Below, piece by piece: positions 16,355 to 25,266 of a stretch of DNA of 64,000 nt. The number at the start of each line of letters is the position of its first letter. Position 1 is the first letter of the stretch. The notes beneath the pieces were generated by a model. That model saw nothing but the letters and a program-made list of their open reading frames with translations. It ran no database searches and was not told the DNA's origin. The position numbers and the translations under genes were made by a program. The DNA comes from Hymenobacter armeniacus (GTDB lineage Bacteria; Bacteroidota; Bacteroidia; Cytophagales; Hymenobacteraceae). The stretch is from the NCBI RefSeq assembly GCF_014699055.1, contig NZ_JACXAC010000003.1, forward strand, positions 620,001 to 684,000, written 5' to 3'.

Positions 16355-17452
16355 ATGAACCATACTCCCCTCCGTTTCATCATTTCCGGCGGCGGCACCG
16401 GCGGCCATATTTTCCCGGCGGTAGCCATTGCCAATGAGATTCGCCGGCGCCTGCCCGATGCCGAAATCCTGTTCGTGGGCGCCAACGGCCGCATGGAAAT
16501 GACCCGCGTGCCCGAAGCCGGCTACAACATTGTGGGCCTCGACATCACCGGCCTGCAGCGCCGGCTCACCCCGCAAAACCTCCTGTTTCCGGTGCGCGTG
16601 TTTCGCTCGGTGCGCAAGGCCGGGAAGTTGATTGAGCAGTTTCGGCCCGATGCCGTGGTGGGGGTGGGGGGCTATGCCTCGGCGCCGGTATTGCTGGCGG
16701 CCACCTCGCGGGCCATTCCTTCGCTCATTCAGGAGCAGAACTCCTATGCTGGCCTGGTAAACAAGCTATTGGCTAAGCGCGTGAACAAAATTTGCGTGGC
16801 CTACGACGGCATGGAGAAGTTTTTCCCGAAGGAAAAGCTCGTCCTGACCGGCAACCCGGTCCGCACCGAAATAGCCAGCGGCGACCGCGCCGAAGCCCTC
16901 AAGTTCTTCGACCTCGACCCCAATAAGAAAACCCTGCTGGTGATAGGAGGGAGCCTGGGGGCCCGTACCCTCAACCTGGCCACGGCCGCCGCCATTGCGC
17001 GCCTGCGCGACGCCGGCATCCAGCTTTTGTGGCAAACCGGCAAGCTGTACTTCCCCGAAGCCCGCCAACAAGCCGACCAGCCCCACAACCTGCACGCCCT
17101 CGAATTCATTCAGCGCATGGATTTGGCCTACGCCGCGGCCGATGTGGTCATCAGCCGTGCGGGGGCTTTGTCAGTTTCCGAGCTGTGCCTCACCGGTAAA
17201 GCCAGCATCCTGGTGCCCTCGCCCAACGTGGCCGAAGACCACCAAACCAAAAACGCGCTGGCCCTGATGAGCAAAGGCGCTGCCGTACTCATCACCGACG
17301 AGCACGCCGCCGAGCGCCTCTACGACGAAGCCCTGCGCCTGCTCGCCGACCCCGAGCGCCAGCAGCAGCTCAGCACCCGCGTGCGCGAGCTGGCCCGGCC
17401 CCACGCCACCGCCACCATCGTCGATGAGCTGCTGAGCCTGGTGAAGAAGTAA
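16355..17452 (+). CDS. murG: UDP-GlcNAc--undecaprenyl-PP-MurNAc-pentapeptide GlcNAc transferase
   Basis: MurG adds GlcNAc to lipid I to give lipid II on the cytoplasmic face of the membrane. The 365-residue GT28 enzyme has the N-terminal glycine-rich loop GGGTGGH (12-18), the VGVGGYAS motif and the C-terminal donor-site sequence SRAGALSVSEL. The ATG at 16355 gives the standard start. It follows a 140-nt gap filled by an inverted repeat and precedes a 91-nt gap that carries a promoter for murC. Confidence 0.97.
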   Translation: MNHTPLRFIISGGGTGGHIFPAVAIANEIRRRLPDAEILFVGANGRMEMTRVPEAGYNIVGLDITGLQRRLTPQNLLFPVRVFRSVRKAGKLIEQFRPDAVVGVGGYASAPVLLAATSRAIPSLIQEQNSYAGLVNKLLAKRVNKICVAYDGMEKFFPKEKLVLTGNPVRTEIASGDRAEALKFFDLDPNKKTLLVIGGSLGARTLNLATAAAIARLRDAGIQLLWQTGKLYFPEARQQADQPHNLHALEFIQRMDLAYAAADVVISRAGALSVSELCLTGKASILVPSPNVAEDHQTKNALALMSKGAAVLITDEHAAERLYDEALRLLADPERQQQLSTRVRELARPHATATIVDELLSLVKK

Positions 17453-17514
17453 CGCCAGATAGGTAAAATTACGGCCAAAACCGCAGTTTTAGCCCATTCT
17501 GCCCGTTTGGCCTC

Positions 17515-17522
17515 TACCTTTG
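17515..17522 (+). promoter_or_regulatory. Candidate -7 box (TACCTTTG) for murC-ftsQ-ftsA
   Basis: A full match to TAnnTTTG 22 nt before the TTG at 17544. It overlaps an earlier in-frame TTG (17520), which argues that the earlier codon is not the start. No clear TTG -33 element lies at the expected spacing. It predicts a second transcription start within the dcw cluster. Confidence 0.55.
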
Positions 17523-17543
17523 CACTTTCATCAACGACGGCCC

Positions 17544-18941
17544 TTGGAGCAATTTCCCTACGTTTTTTTTCTCGGCATCGGCGGCATCGGCATGTCGGCG
17601 CTGGCGCGCTGGTTCCGGGCCAACGGCCACCAGGTGAGCGGCTACGACAAAACCGAAACGCCGCTTACGCAGGCGCTGGCCGCCGAGGGAATTGCCATTC
17701 ACTACGCCGATGCAGTAGAAAATATCCCGCTGGAAGTGCGCGAAAACCGGGACCGCACCCTCGTGGTGCTCACGCCTGCCATCCCGGCCGATAGCCAGGA
17801 ATGGGCGTGGCTGCGCGAAAACGGCTACGACATCCGCAAGCGCAGCCAGGTGCTGGGCGTGCTCACGCAGGGCCGCTACACCATAGCGGTGGCCGGCACG
17901 CACGGCAAAACCACCACCAGCAGCATGGTGGCCCACCTGTTGCACCACGCCGGGCTCGATGCCGGCGCCTTCCTGGGCGGCATTGCCGTGAACCTGGGCA
18001 GCAACCTGCTGCTGCCCGCCACGCTCGCCGCCCCCATTGTGGTGGAAGCCGACGAGTACGACCGCAGCTTCCTGACCCTGTTTCCGGACGTGGCCATCGT
18101 CACGAGCACCGACGCCGACCACCTCGACATTTACGGCGACCAGTCGGCCCTGATTGAGTCGTTCCGCCGGTTCGTGGCCCAACTCAAGCCCGGCGGCACC
18201 CTGCTCATCAACCACACGGCCGACCCCAGCGTGGCCGCCGCCGTGCCGGCCGGTACCCGCGTCATTCGCTACGGCCTCAGCGCCGGGCAGGGCCCCGAAC
18301 TTTTTGCCGCCAATATCTCGGCCGAAGGCCACCAGTTTCACTTCGACCTGCACGGCCCCCAGGGCATCGTGGCCGACCTGCAGCTGGCCGTGCCGGGCTA
18401 CCACAACGTCGAAAACATGCTGGCCGCCGCCTGCGTGGCTCAAATTCAAGGCGTTGAACCGGAAAAATTGCGCGCCGCCGTGGCTGCGTACCGGGGTGTA
18501 AAACGCCGCTTTGAATTCGTGGTGACAGCGGGCCAAAACGTCTATCTGGACGATTATGCCCATCATCCGCGCGAAATAGAGGCTTTTTTGCGCTCGGTGC
18601 GTGCCCTGTATCCGGGCAAACGCTTGCGCGTCATTTTTCAGCCCCACCTATTCACCCGCACGCGGGACTTCGCCGAAGGCTTTTCGAAAAGCTTAAGCAT
18701 TGCAGATGAGGTATTTTTGTTGGATATTTACCCAGCCCGCGAGAAGCCGCTGCCGGGCGTTACCTCCGACATGCTGCTGGCCAACATCACCGCTCCCACC
18801 AAAGCCCTCCTGACCAAGGAAGAAGTCCTCCGGGGGGCGCAATCTGAAACGTCGTTCGACGTTCTGGCCACGGTGGGCGCCGGCGACATTGATACCCTCG
18901 TGCCCCAGCTGCGAACCATTCTCACCGAACGCTGGAAATAG
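17544..18941 (+). CDS. murC: UDP-N-acetylmuramate--L-alanine ligase
   Basis: The first Mur ligase, joining L-Ala to UDP-MurNAc in the cytoplasm. The protein starts MEQFPYVFFLGIGGIGMSALA (TTG start) and is 465 residues. The nucleotide loop GIGGIG follows at once, the ATP P-loop is GTHGKTTT (118-125), and DDYAHHP is present near residue 330. An extension to TTG 17520 adds eight residues that overlap a promoter box, so I prefer 17544. ftsQ follows after 50 nt. Confidence 0.95.
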   Translation: MEQFPYVFFLGIGGIGMSALARWFRANGHQVSGYDKTETPLTQALAAEGIAIHYADAVENIPLEVRENRDRTLVVLTPAIPADSQEWAWLRENGYDIRKRSQVLGVLTQGRYTIAVAGTHGKTTTSSMVAHLLHHAGLDAGAFLGGIAVNLGSNLLLPATLAAPIVVEADEYDRSFLTLFPDVAIVTSTDADHLDIYGDQSALIESFRRFVAQLKPGGTLLINHTADPSVAAAVPAGTRVIRYGLSAGQGPELFAANISAEGHQFHFDLHGPQGIVADLQLAVPGYHNVENMLAAACVAQIQGVEPEKLRAAVAAYRGVKRRFEFVVTAGQNVYLDDYAHHPREIEAFLRSVRALYPGKRLRVIFQPHLFTRTRDFAEGFSKSLSIADEVFLLDIYPAREKPLPGVTSDMLLANITAPTKALLTKEEVLRGAQSETSFDVLATVGAGDIDTLVPQLRTILTERWK

Positions 18942-18991
18942 CCCATCGCCGGCAAGCCCGGGAGTCATTCATCTACCCCAATTTTTTCTGT

Positions 18992-19750
18992 TTGGACCGC
19001 ACCGTACGAAACCTGCTTGTTGCCGCTGCCTGCCTGCTGGTGCTGGGCGGGTTGGGCGTGTTTGCTGCCGTGCGCCAGGCCTCCCGGCCCGTGAGCGAAG
19101 TGCAGGTCAACATCGCCAACGAGTTCGATAACTTCTTTATCAGCGAACGCGGCGTGACGGCCCTGCTCACGCGGGGCGGCAAAGAGCCGGTGGTGGGCAC
19201 CCTGCCCGAAGGCCCGCGCCTGCGCGAGCTGGAAGCCCGCCTCAAGGCACATCCGTTCGTGCGCGAGGCCCAGGTGTACCGTGACCTGGCCGGCAACCTG
19301 CACGCCGACGTGCGCCAAAACCGGCCCATTGCCCGCCTCACGCACCCCGATACCCGCCTCGACACGTACGTCGATGCCGAAGGCCACGTGCTACCGCTTT
19401 CGCCGTTGTTTACCGCCCGCGTAGCCACCGTGGCAAGGCCCAACGGCGCCAACCTGCCAACTGCATTTTTCCAAGACAGCGTCGGGCGCCGCTACCTGGA
19501 GTTTTTGCGCTACGTCGACGAGCACGAATTCTGGAAAGCGCAGGTATCGGAGGTGTTCATTGAGCCAAGCGGCAAGCTGTCGTTTACGCAGCAGGTAGGC
19601 GACCAACGCATCGAATTTGGGCTGCCCGAAAATATTTCCGAAAAATTTGCCAAGCTGATGGTATTTTACCGGCAAATTCCGTCAGTTTTGGGGTGGGACA
19701 CCTACCACCGCGTAAACGTTGAATACCAAAATCAGATTATTTGCGAATAG
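18992..19750 (+). CDS. ftsQ: Cell-division protein FtsQ
   Basis: A 252-residue bitopic protein with a TTG start, one N-terminal transmembrane helix (about 7-27), a POTRA-like region (about 35-110, including PFVREAQVYRDLAGNLHADV) and an FtsQ-type periplasmic domain. FtsQ bridges FtsL/FtsB and early division proteins. Sequence is divergent, as usual in Bacteroidota; the assignment rests on topology, the POTRA pattern and position between murC and ftsA. Confidence 0.88.
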   Translation: MDRTVRNLLVAAACLLVLGGLGVFAAVRQASRPVSEVQVNIANEFDNFFISERGVTALLTRGGKEPVVGTLPEGPRLRELEARLKAHPFVREAQVYRDLAGNLHADVRQNRPIARLTHPDTRLDTYVDAEGHVLPLSPLFTARVATVARPNGANLPTAFFQDSVGRRYLEFLRYVDEHEFWKAQVSEVFIEPSGKLSFTQQVGDQRIEFGLPENISEKFAKLMVFYRQIPSVLGWDTYHRVNVEYQNQIICE

Positions 19751-19834
19751 TAATTCGCTGACACATAGGCCGTAAGGTCGACAATCCCACCGTTCACAAC
19801 TCTCGCGTTTTCATTGCTCGCCAGCACCGCTCCT

Positions 19835-21238
19835 ATGCAACAAGACAAAATCGTCGTCGGGCTCGACATTGGTACCACAAAAATCTGCGCCCTGGTGGGC
19901 CGCAAAAACGAGTTCGGTAAACTCGAAATCCTGGGCATGGGCAAAGCCGTGTCGGAGGGTGTTTCGCGGGGCATCGTGCTCAACATCGACAAGACCGTCG
20001 ACGCCATCAAACGCGCCATTCGGCAAGCCGAGGAACAGTCCGGAATTAGCATTGGAGTGGTAAACGTGGGCATTGCCGGGCAGCACATCAAGAGCCTGCA
20101 GCACAACGGCAGCATCACGCGCAACTCGCACGATACCATTGGTCCGGACGACGTGAACCGCCTCACGCAGGACATGTACCGGCTGGTGACCCAGCCCGGC
20201 TCGCAAATCATCCACGTGATGCCGCAGGACTACAAAGTGGACTACGAGGAAGGCATCGCCGACCCCGTGGGCTACGAGGGCGTGCGCCTGGAAGGCAACT
20301 TCCACATCATCACCGCCCAGAGCACGGCCATCAACAACATCAACAAGTGCGTGACCAAGGCCGGCCTCGAAATTGCCGACCTGATTCTGGAACCGCTGGC
20401 CAGCTCCATGTCCATCCTCTCGGAGGAGGAGAAGGAAGCCGGCGTGGCCCTGATTGACATCGGCGGCGGCACCACCGACCTCGCGGTGTTCAAGGACGGC
20501 ATCATCCGCCACGCGGCGGTGCTGCCGTTTGGCGGCAACATCATCACGCAGGACATCAAAGCCGGCTGCAACGTGGCCCCCGGCCAGGCCGAGCAGTTGA
20601 AGGTGAAGTTCGGCAAAGCCATTGCCCAGGAAGCCAGCGACTACGAAATCGTAAGCATCCCCGGCCTGCCGAACCGTCCGCCCAAGGAAGTGTCGCTGAA
20701 AAACCTGGCGTACATCATCGAGGCCCGCATGTCGGAAATCATGGAGCTGGTGTATGCCGAAATCTACCGCATGGGCCTGCACGACAAGCTGTCGGCCGGC
20801 ATCGTGCTGACGGGCGGCGGTTCGCAGCTCCAGAACCTGGAGCAGCTCACCGAGTACATCACCGGGCTGGACACCCGCATTGGCTACCCCAACCAGCACC
20901 TCGGCAAGAGCCGCATCGAGGCCGTGAAGTCGCCGATGTACGCCACCACGGTAGGCCTGGTGCTGTCGGGCTACCACTCGCTCGACGAGCGCAACCTGTC
21001 GCGCACGCCTTACGACCACGAAGAGCTGCCCGCCGCGCCCGCGTATTACGCTCCGCAGCCGGTGGCCGCGCCCGCGCCGGCGCCGGTGGAAACGCGCGCC
21101 GCTACGCCTGCCGCTCCCGCCCCGGCCCCTCAGCCGGTAAAGCAAAAGGAGCCCGGTGCGGCCAGCCGCTTCTTCAAAGACATCATCACCCGCACCAAAG
21201 GGCTGCTGATTGACGATTACGACGATAAATCCTACTAA
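19835..21238 (+). CDS. ftsA: Cell-division protein FtsA
   Basis: An actin-like ATPase that tethers FtsZ to the membrane. The 467-residue protein starts MQQDKIVVGLDIGTTK (phosphate-1 loop), has the 1C/SHS2 domain, the phosphate-2 loop DIGGGTTDLAVF and the adenosine motif GGGSQLQNL. After about residue 390 comes a Pro/Ala-rich linker and an end sequence FFKDIITRTKGLLIDDYDD, probably the membrane-binding amphipathic helix. I chose the ATG at 19835; an in-frame TTG at 19814 adds seven residues without support. Confidence 0.96.
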   Translation: MQQDKIVVGLDIGTTKICALVGRKNEFGKLEILGMGKAVSEGVSRGIVLNIDKTVDAIKRAIRQAEEQSGISIGVVNVGIAGQHIKSLQHNGSITRNSHDTIGPDDVNRLTQDMYRLVTQPGSQIIHVMPQDYKVDYEEGIADPVGYEGVRLEGNFHIITAQSTAINNINKCVTKAGLEIADLILEPLASSMSILSEEEKEAGVALIDIGGGTTDLAVFKDGIIRHAAVLPFGGNIITQDIKAGCNVAPGQAEQLKVKFGKAIAQEASDYEIVSIPGLPNRPPKEVSLKNLAYIIEARMSEIMELVYAEIYRMGLHDKLSAGIVLTGGGSQLQNLEQLTEYITGLDTRIGYPNQHLGKSRIEAVKSPMYATTVGLVLSGYHSLDERNLSRTPYDHEELPAAPAYYAPQPVAAPAPAPVETRAATPAAPAPAPQPVKQKEPGAASRFFKDIITRTKGLLIDDYDDKSY

Positions 21239-21246
21239 ATCCGACT

Positions 21247-21348
21247 GTCATGCTGAGGAACGGAGCATCTTATCACGGCTGCGTTTGTCAGAGTTACTAA
21301 CCCTTGCGGCGCGGGCGCGACAAGTTGTTTCGCTTCGCTCAACATGAC
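21247..21348. repeat. GTCATGCTGAG-family imperfect inverted repeat between ftsA and ftsZ
   Basis: The left arm starts GTCATGCTGAGGAACGGAGC at 21247; the right arm (about 21318-21348) ends in the reverse complement of GTCATGTTGAGCGAAGCG. Arms diverge more than in the copies at 16236, 53001 and 60120. The right arm ends 9 nt before the ftsZ ATG. Confidence 0.7.
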
Positions 21349-21357
21349 ATACTTATC

Positions 21358-22863
21358 ATGAATTACAAATTCGACATTCCAGCCCAGAATAAGTCCATCA
21401 TTAAGGTGATTGGAGTTGGCGGCGGGGGCTCCAATGCCGTGAAGCACATGCACAAGCAGGGCATCAAGGACGTGGAGTTCATTATCTGCAATACCGACCA
21501 CCAGGCGCTGCAAAGCTCCACGGTGCCCAACAAGCTTCAGATTGGCGTTGACCTGACCGAGGGCCTCGGCGCCGGTGCCAAGCCGGAGCGGGGCCGCCAG
21601 GCCGCCATCGAGAGCAAGGAGCAAATCCGCGACCTGCTCAACCAGGGCACCAAGATGCTCTTCATCACGGCCGGCATGGGCGGTGGCACGGGCACGGGCG
21701 CGGCCCCGGTGATTGCGCAGGTAGCGCAGGAGCTGGGCATTCTCACCGTGGGCATCGTAACGGCGCCTTTCATGTTTGAGGGCAAGAAAAAGCGCCAGCA
21801 GGCCGAGGAAGGCATCAAAGCCCTGAGCGAGCACTGCGACACGGTGCTGGTGATTCTCAACGACAAGCTGCCGCAGATTTACGGCAACCTGACCATGGGC
21901 GCCGCCTTCGCCAAAGCCGATACGGTGCTGACCACGGCCGCCAAGTCCATTGCCGAAATCATCACGGTGACGGCCGACGTGAACGTGGACTTTGAAGACG
22001 TGAAAACGGTGATGAAGGACAGCGGCGCCGCCGTAATGGGCAGCAGCGTGACCGAAGGTGAAAACCGCGCCCGTCGCGCCGCCGAGGAAGCCCTAAACTC
22101 GCCGCTGCTCAACAACACCGACATCCACGGGGCGCAGCGCATTCTGCTTTCCATCATGTCGGGCGCTGAGCACGAGCTGGAGATGGACGAGCTGACCGAA
22201 ATCACCGAGTACATCCAGGAGAAAGCCGGCCAGGACGCGGAAATGATTTTCGGTCACGGCATCGACGAGTCGCTGGGCCAGAGCATTCGCGTGACGGTGA
22301 TTGCCACGGGTTTTGCCCGCGACGCGCATTCCATCACCACGCCGGCCATGGGCGGTGCGGCTGCCTCCGAGCCGGTGGCTGCCGCGCCGGTGGCCGAAGC
22401 GCCCCGGGCCGAAGCTCCGGCTGCGCCGGTTTCCAATCCGACTGCGGCGCCGTTCGTGCCCAGCTTTGGTACACCCGAGCCGGCCCGTGTGACCTTCGAT
22501 TTGAACGGCCCTTCGGCCCACACGGCACCGCCGCTGGCGGGTATTCCGGCCACCGCGCCCGGTGAGCCGGTGCTGACCTCGAACGCACCCGCCCCGGCCC
22601 CCGAGGCCGCTGCGGCAGGGGCTGCCCGCCCACGGCCGGCCATGGATGCCCAAGCCCTGGAGCGTCGGCGGCGCCTGCAGGAGCTGAGCAACGGCCTGCC
22701 CCCCGAGGCGGTGAGCCAATACGACACGCCCGCCTACCTGCGTCGGCAGGTGAAGCTGGAAAACGTGGAGCCCAGCTCGGCGCAAAATATCTCGCGCTTC
22801 AACCTGTCGGACGACAATGAGCTGCTGGGCGACAACCGCTTCCTGCACGACAACGTCGACTAA
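21358..22863 (+). CDS. ftsZ: Cell-division GTPase FtsZ
   Basis: The tubulin homologue that forms the Z-ring. The 501-residue protein starts MNYKFDIPAQNKS; the first GTP loop GGGGSNAV is near residue 22, the tubulin signature GGGTGTG is at 108-114, and the T7-loop region NVDFEDVKTVM is present. A Pro/Ala-rich linker of about 130 residues leads to the end NRFLHDNVD, a Bacteroidota-type C-terminal peptide. An in-frame extension upstream of 21358 runs through the inverted repeat and is rejected. A rho-independent terminator follows. Confidence 0.98.
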   Translation: MNYKFDIPAQNKSIIKVIGVGGGGSNAVKHMHKQGIKDVEFIICNTDHQALQSSTVPNKLQIGVDLTEGLGAGAKPERGRQAAIESKEQIRDLLNQGTKMLFITAGMGGGTGTGAAPVIAQVAQELGILTVGIVTAPFMFEGKKKRQQAEEGIKALSEHCDTVLVILNDKLPQIYGNLTMGAAFAKADTVLTTAAKSIAEIITVTADVNVDFEDVKTVMKDSGAAVMGSSVTEGENRARRAAEEALNSPLLNNTDIHGAQRILLSIMSGAEHELEMDELTEITEYIQEKAGQDAEMIFGHGIDESLGQSIRVTVIATGFARDAHSITTPAMGGAAASEPVAAAPVAEAPRAEAPAAPVSNPTAAPFVPSFGTPEPARVTFDLNGPSAHTAPPLAGIPATAPGEPVLTSNAPAPAPEAAAAGAARPRPAMDAQALERRRRLQELSNGLPPEAVSQYDTPAYLRRQVKLENVEPSSAQNISRFNLSDDNELLGDNRFLHDNVD

Positions 22864-22879
22864 GCACTGATTTCTTTGG

Positions 22880-22916
22880 AAAAAAGCCGTCGTAGCCCCG
22901 CTGCGACGGCTTTTTT
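22880..22916 (+). terminator. Rho-independent terminator after ftsZ
   Basis: AAAAAAGCCGTCG pairs with CGACGGCTTTTTT around an 11-nt loop, 16 nt after the ftsZ stop. It closes the dcw cluster; the next gene starts 15 nt later and would need its own promoter or read-through. Confidence 0.9.
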
Positions 22917-22930
22917 GTAGCTGCCTTTAT

Positions 22931-24139
22931 GTGAGTTGCGTGCAAACTGAGAAGGAAATTGCCGGCCCTGGCTCGCCTGATAAGGCCTTCCGCCTGAGCC
23001 TGACGGGCGCGGCGGTTGTACTGCTGGCGCTGTTCTGGTTGATGACGGCCAACGGGTTGCATACCACCAGCGACTCGATTTACTACATAGCGGCCGCCCG
23101 CAGCTGGGCGCAAAGCGGGCGCCTGCTGCACCCCGATGGCAGCCTGTACCGCTACTGGGGGCCGCTGTATCCCATGCTCCTGGCACTGGGTGAAAGCACC
23201 TGGGCCACGCGCTGCCTGCACGGCCTGGCGTTGGTGGGAAACCTGTGGCTGTGGGCACTTGTGGGCCGGATGCTGCTGCCGGCCAAGCGGGCGTTGGTGC
23301 TGCCGTGGGCCCTGGCGCTGAGCACGGCCATGATGGTGCCGGCGGCCTTTGTGTGGTCGGAAACGGTGTTTGCGCTGCTGCTGGCGGCTTATGTGTATGC
23401 CTTGCTACACTGGTGCCGAACCGACCGGCCTGGTTGGCTGGCACTAGCTACGGGGGCGGCTTTTCTCATCCCGCTACAGCGCACGGCGGGCATGGCGTTG
23501 CTGGCCGGGGTGGGAGTTGGGGCGCTCCTATATCCGGGGCGGCGGCGGTGGCGGCGGCTGTTGCTGCATGGGGTTGCATCGGCAGCGGGGGGAGTGGCCT
23601 GGAACTACTACGCGGAGCGGGTGGCCGGCACGCGGCCGGACCGTGGCTTTGGGACCCTGGCGAAGCTGTGGGGCTCTTTTTCTGACTATGGCTTTGTGTT
23701 GCTGCGGTGGTTTTTGCCGTTGCCGGCCAGTTGGCGCACGGTAGCAGCCGGGCTGTTTGCCGTGGTGCTGCCGGCATGGCTGGCCGGACTTTGGCTGGGC
23801 GCCATCAAAAAGTCGGCAACACCTGAGAAAAGCACCGCCGGTTTGCGGCTGCTTTGGGTGACCGCGCTGGTGTATGTGCTGGGGCTGCTGCTAGCCGTGA
23901 ACATGACGCGCGGCGCTACCGGGCTGTATGATGCCGAGCGCTATGCCGCGGTGCTCAGTGGCCCGGTGCTGCTGCTGGCCCTGGCGGCGTGGCCCAGGAC
24001 CGAGAAACCCTGGGCAACATGGGCTCAGCGCGGGGTAGTGGCGGCCTGGCTGGCGTATTCGGCCGTGCGGGTGGGGCACAACGTGCTGGTGCTACGATTA
24101 CCCGAGACGGTGGAGGTATTCGCGCCCAGGCAGCCTTAA
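22931..24139 (+). CDS. Polytopic membrane protein, glycosyltransferase-39 / ArnT-like
   Basis: A 402-residue protein (GTG start at 22931) with about ten to eleven hydrophobic helices. The first extracytoplasmic loop contains TTSDSIYYIAAARSW (Asp48), which resembles the acidic catalytic loop of C-fold glycosyltransferases such as PMT/ArnT that use polyprenyl-phosphate sugars. YRYWGPLYP follows. Similarity is at the level of topology and this loop only, so donor and acceptor cannot be named. It sits just after the ftsZ terminator and is not obviously part of the dcw operon. A generic membrane protein is the alternative. Confidence 0.6.
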   Translation: MSCVQTEKEIAGPGSPDKAFRLSLTGAAVVLLALFWLMTANGLHTTSDSIYYIAAARSWAQSGRLLHPDGSLYRYWGPLYPMLLALGESTWATRCLHGLALVGNLWLWALVGRMLLPAKRALVLPWALALSTAMMVPAAFVWSETVFALLLAAYVYALLHWCRTDRPGWLALATGAAFLIPLQRTAGMALLAGVGVGALLYPGRRRWRRLLLHGVASAAGGVAWNYYAERVAGTRPDRGFGTLAKLWGSFSDYGFVLLRWFLPLPASWRTVAAGLFAVVLPAWLAGLWLGAIKKSATPEKSTAGLRLLWVTALVYVLGLLLAVNMTRGATGLYDAERYAAVLSGPVLLLALAAWPRTEKPWATWAQRGVVAAWLAYSAVRVGHNVLVLRLPETVEVFAPRQP

Positions 24140-24174
24140 CGGCATTTTGGGGTGCTGCGTGAGTGCCCCGGTAC

Positions 24175-25266
24175 TTATGTGCGCTCGTATTCCAGCTTGT
24201 TTTTCCACCGGTTGAGCGGTGCTTCCAGCCACACCCACGATGCCCACGCCAGCACGAAAACCAGCGGCAACAGAAACACAACGGTGGGCAGCGGCCCTAG
24301 CCAAAAGTGGCGCGCCTCAGCCCCGGGAAACAGCTTATACACGGCCCGTTGATAAAAAACCGGCAGCATGAGGTGGTACAGATAAATGCCGTAGCTGCGC
24401 TGGCCTACCCAGCGGAGTAGTTCCAGGCCCCGGTTTTCAGAGGGTGGGCGGGTGGGCTGGTGCAGGGCCCAATTGAGGGTGAGAGCAGCCGGCAAGCAGC
24501 CGGCAGTGGGGTACACGAGGTTCCACATTTCGTGGGCTTCATTCACGTACAGCACCAGCCACAGCGCCGCCCAGGCCAGCCAGCCCACTACCACCCACCG
24601 AAAATGCGCCAGGCGCCGCACCCAGGGCTGCTGCTCGGCGTGGCGCAGCATGGCCCCGGCCGCAAACATGTCGAGGCAGGACGGCATCAGGGCCAAGACC
24701 AAAGACGCGCCCGGATGTACCCAGTAGCCCCACACGTAGCGAAACGCCAATCCGCTCAGCAGCACCAGGCTTAGCCAGCGCAGGCGCTTGGGCAGCACAG
24801 CCAGGGCCACCGGCCATAGTAGGTAAAACTGCTCATCCACGGCCATGGTCCAGTAGTGGCCCACGCCCTCGCCCCAGTGCTGCAGGTGGTAAAACAACTG
24901 GTTGGAAACCGGCACGATGAACCACAGCGGGTACTCGTGCAGGGTGGCCAGGGGCAGGGCCGCGCCCACAATGAGCGACACGTAGTAGGGGGGCAGCGTG
25001 CGCGTAATCCGGCGCAAATAGAAAACGCCCAGCCGGCGCGGCCAGCCGCCGGGCGCGCCCACGTACACCTTCTGCTTCCAGATGATGCCGGAAATGAAGT
25101 AGCCGCTCAGCACGAAAAAGGTCATGCTGCCCATGTTGCTGATGGGGAACCGCGGGTGCGTCCAGTGCCCCAGAATGACCAGCAGGATGCCCACGGCCCG
25201 CACCGCATCCAGGCCGGGGCGGTAGGCCAACGGGTGCGGGCCCGCGCCCACCGATGCCGTGGCCAC
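24175..25266 (-). CDS. Acyltransferase family 3 (OafA/YrhL-like) membrane protein
   Basis: A 363-residue integral-membrane acyltransferase with about ten helices. Family-3 signatures include the N-terminal RPGLDAVRAVGILLVILGH with the active-site His, FFVLSGYFISG, and the basic R-R-I-T-R-T-L-P-P-Y-Y loop. Such enzymes O-acylate surface sugars. It starts with GTG whose G is the last base of the yebC stop (TAGTG), so translation is probably coupled to yebC. The acceptor is unknown. Confidence 0.88.
   Translation of the reverse strand: MATASVGAGPHPLAYRPGLDAVRAVGILLVILGHWTHPRFPISNMGSMTFFVLSGYFISGIIWKQKVYVGAPGGWPRRLGVFYLRRITRTLPPYYVSLIVGAALPLATLHEYPLWFIVPVSNQLFYHLQHWGEGVGHYWTMAVDEQFYLLWPVALAVLPKRLRWLSLVLLSGLAFRYVWGYWVHPGASLVLALMPSCLDMFAAGAMLRHAEQQPWVRRLAHFRWVVVGWLAWAALWLVLYVNEAHEMWNLVYPTAGCLPAALTLNWALHQPTRPPSENRGLELLRWVGQRSYGIYLYHLMLPVFYQRAVYKLFPGAEARHFWLGPLPTVVFLLPLVFVLAWASWVWLEAPLNRWKNKLEYERT

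Noticed and set aside
22931..24139. Membrane protein after ftsZ as part of the dcw operon
   Set aside because: A strong rho-independent terminator lies between ftsZ and this gene, and the protein has no division-related motif.
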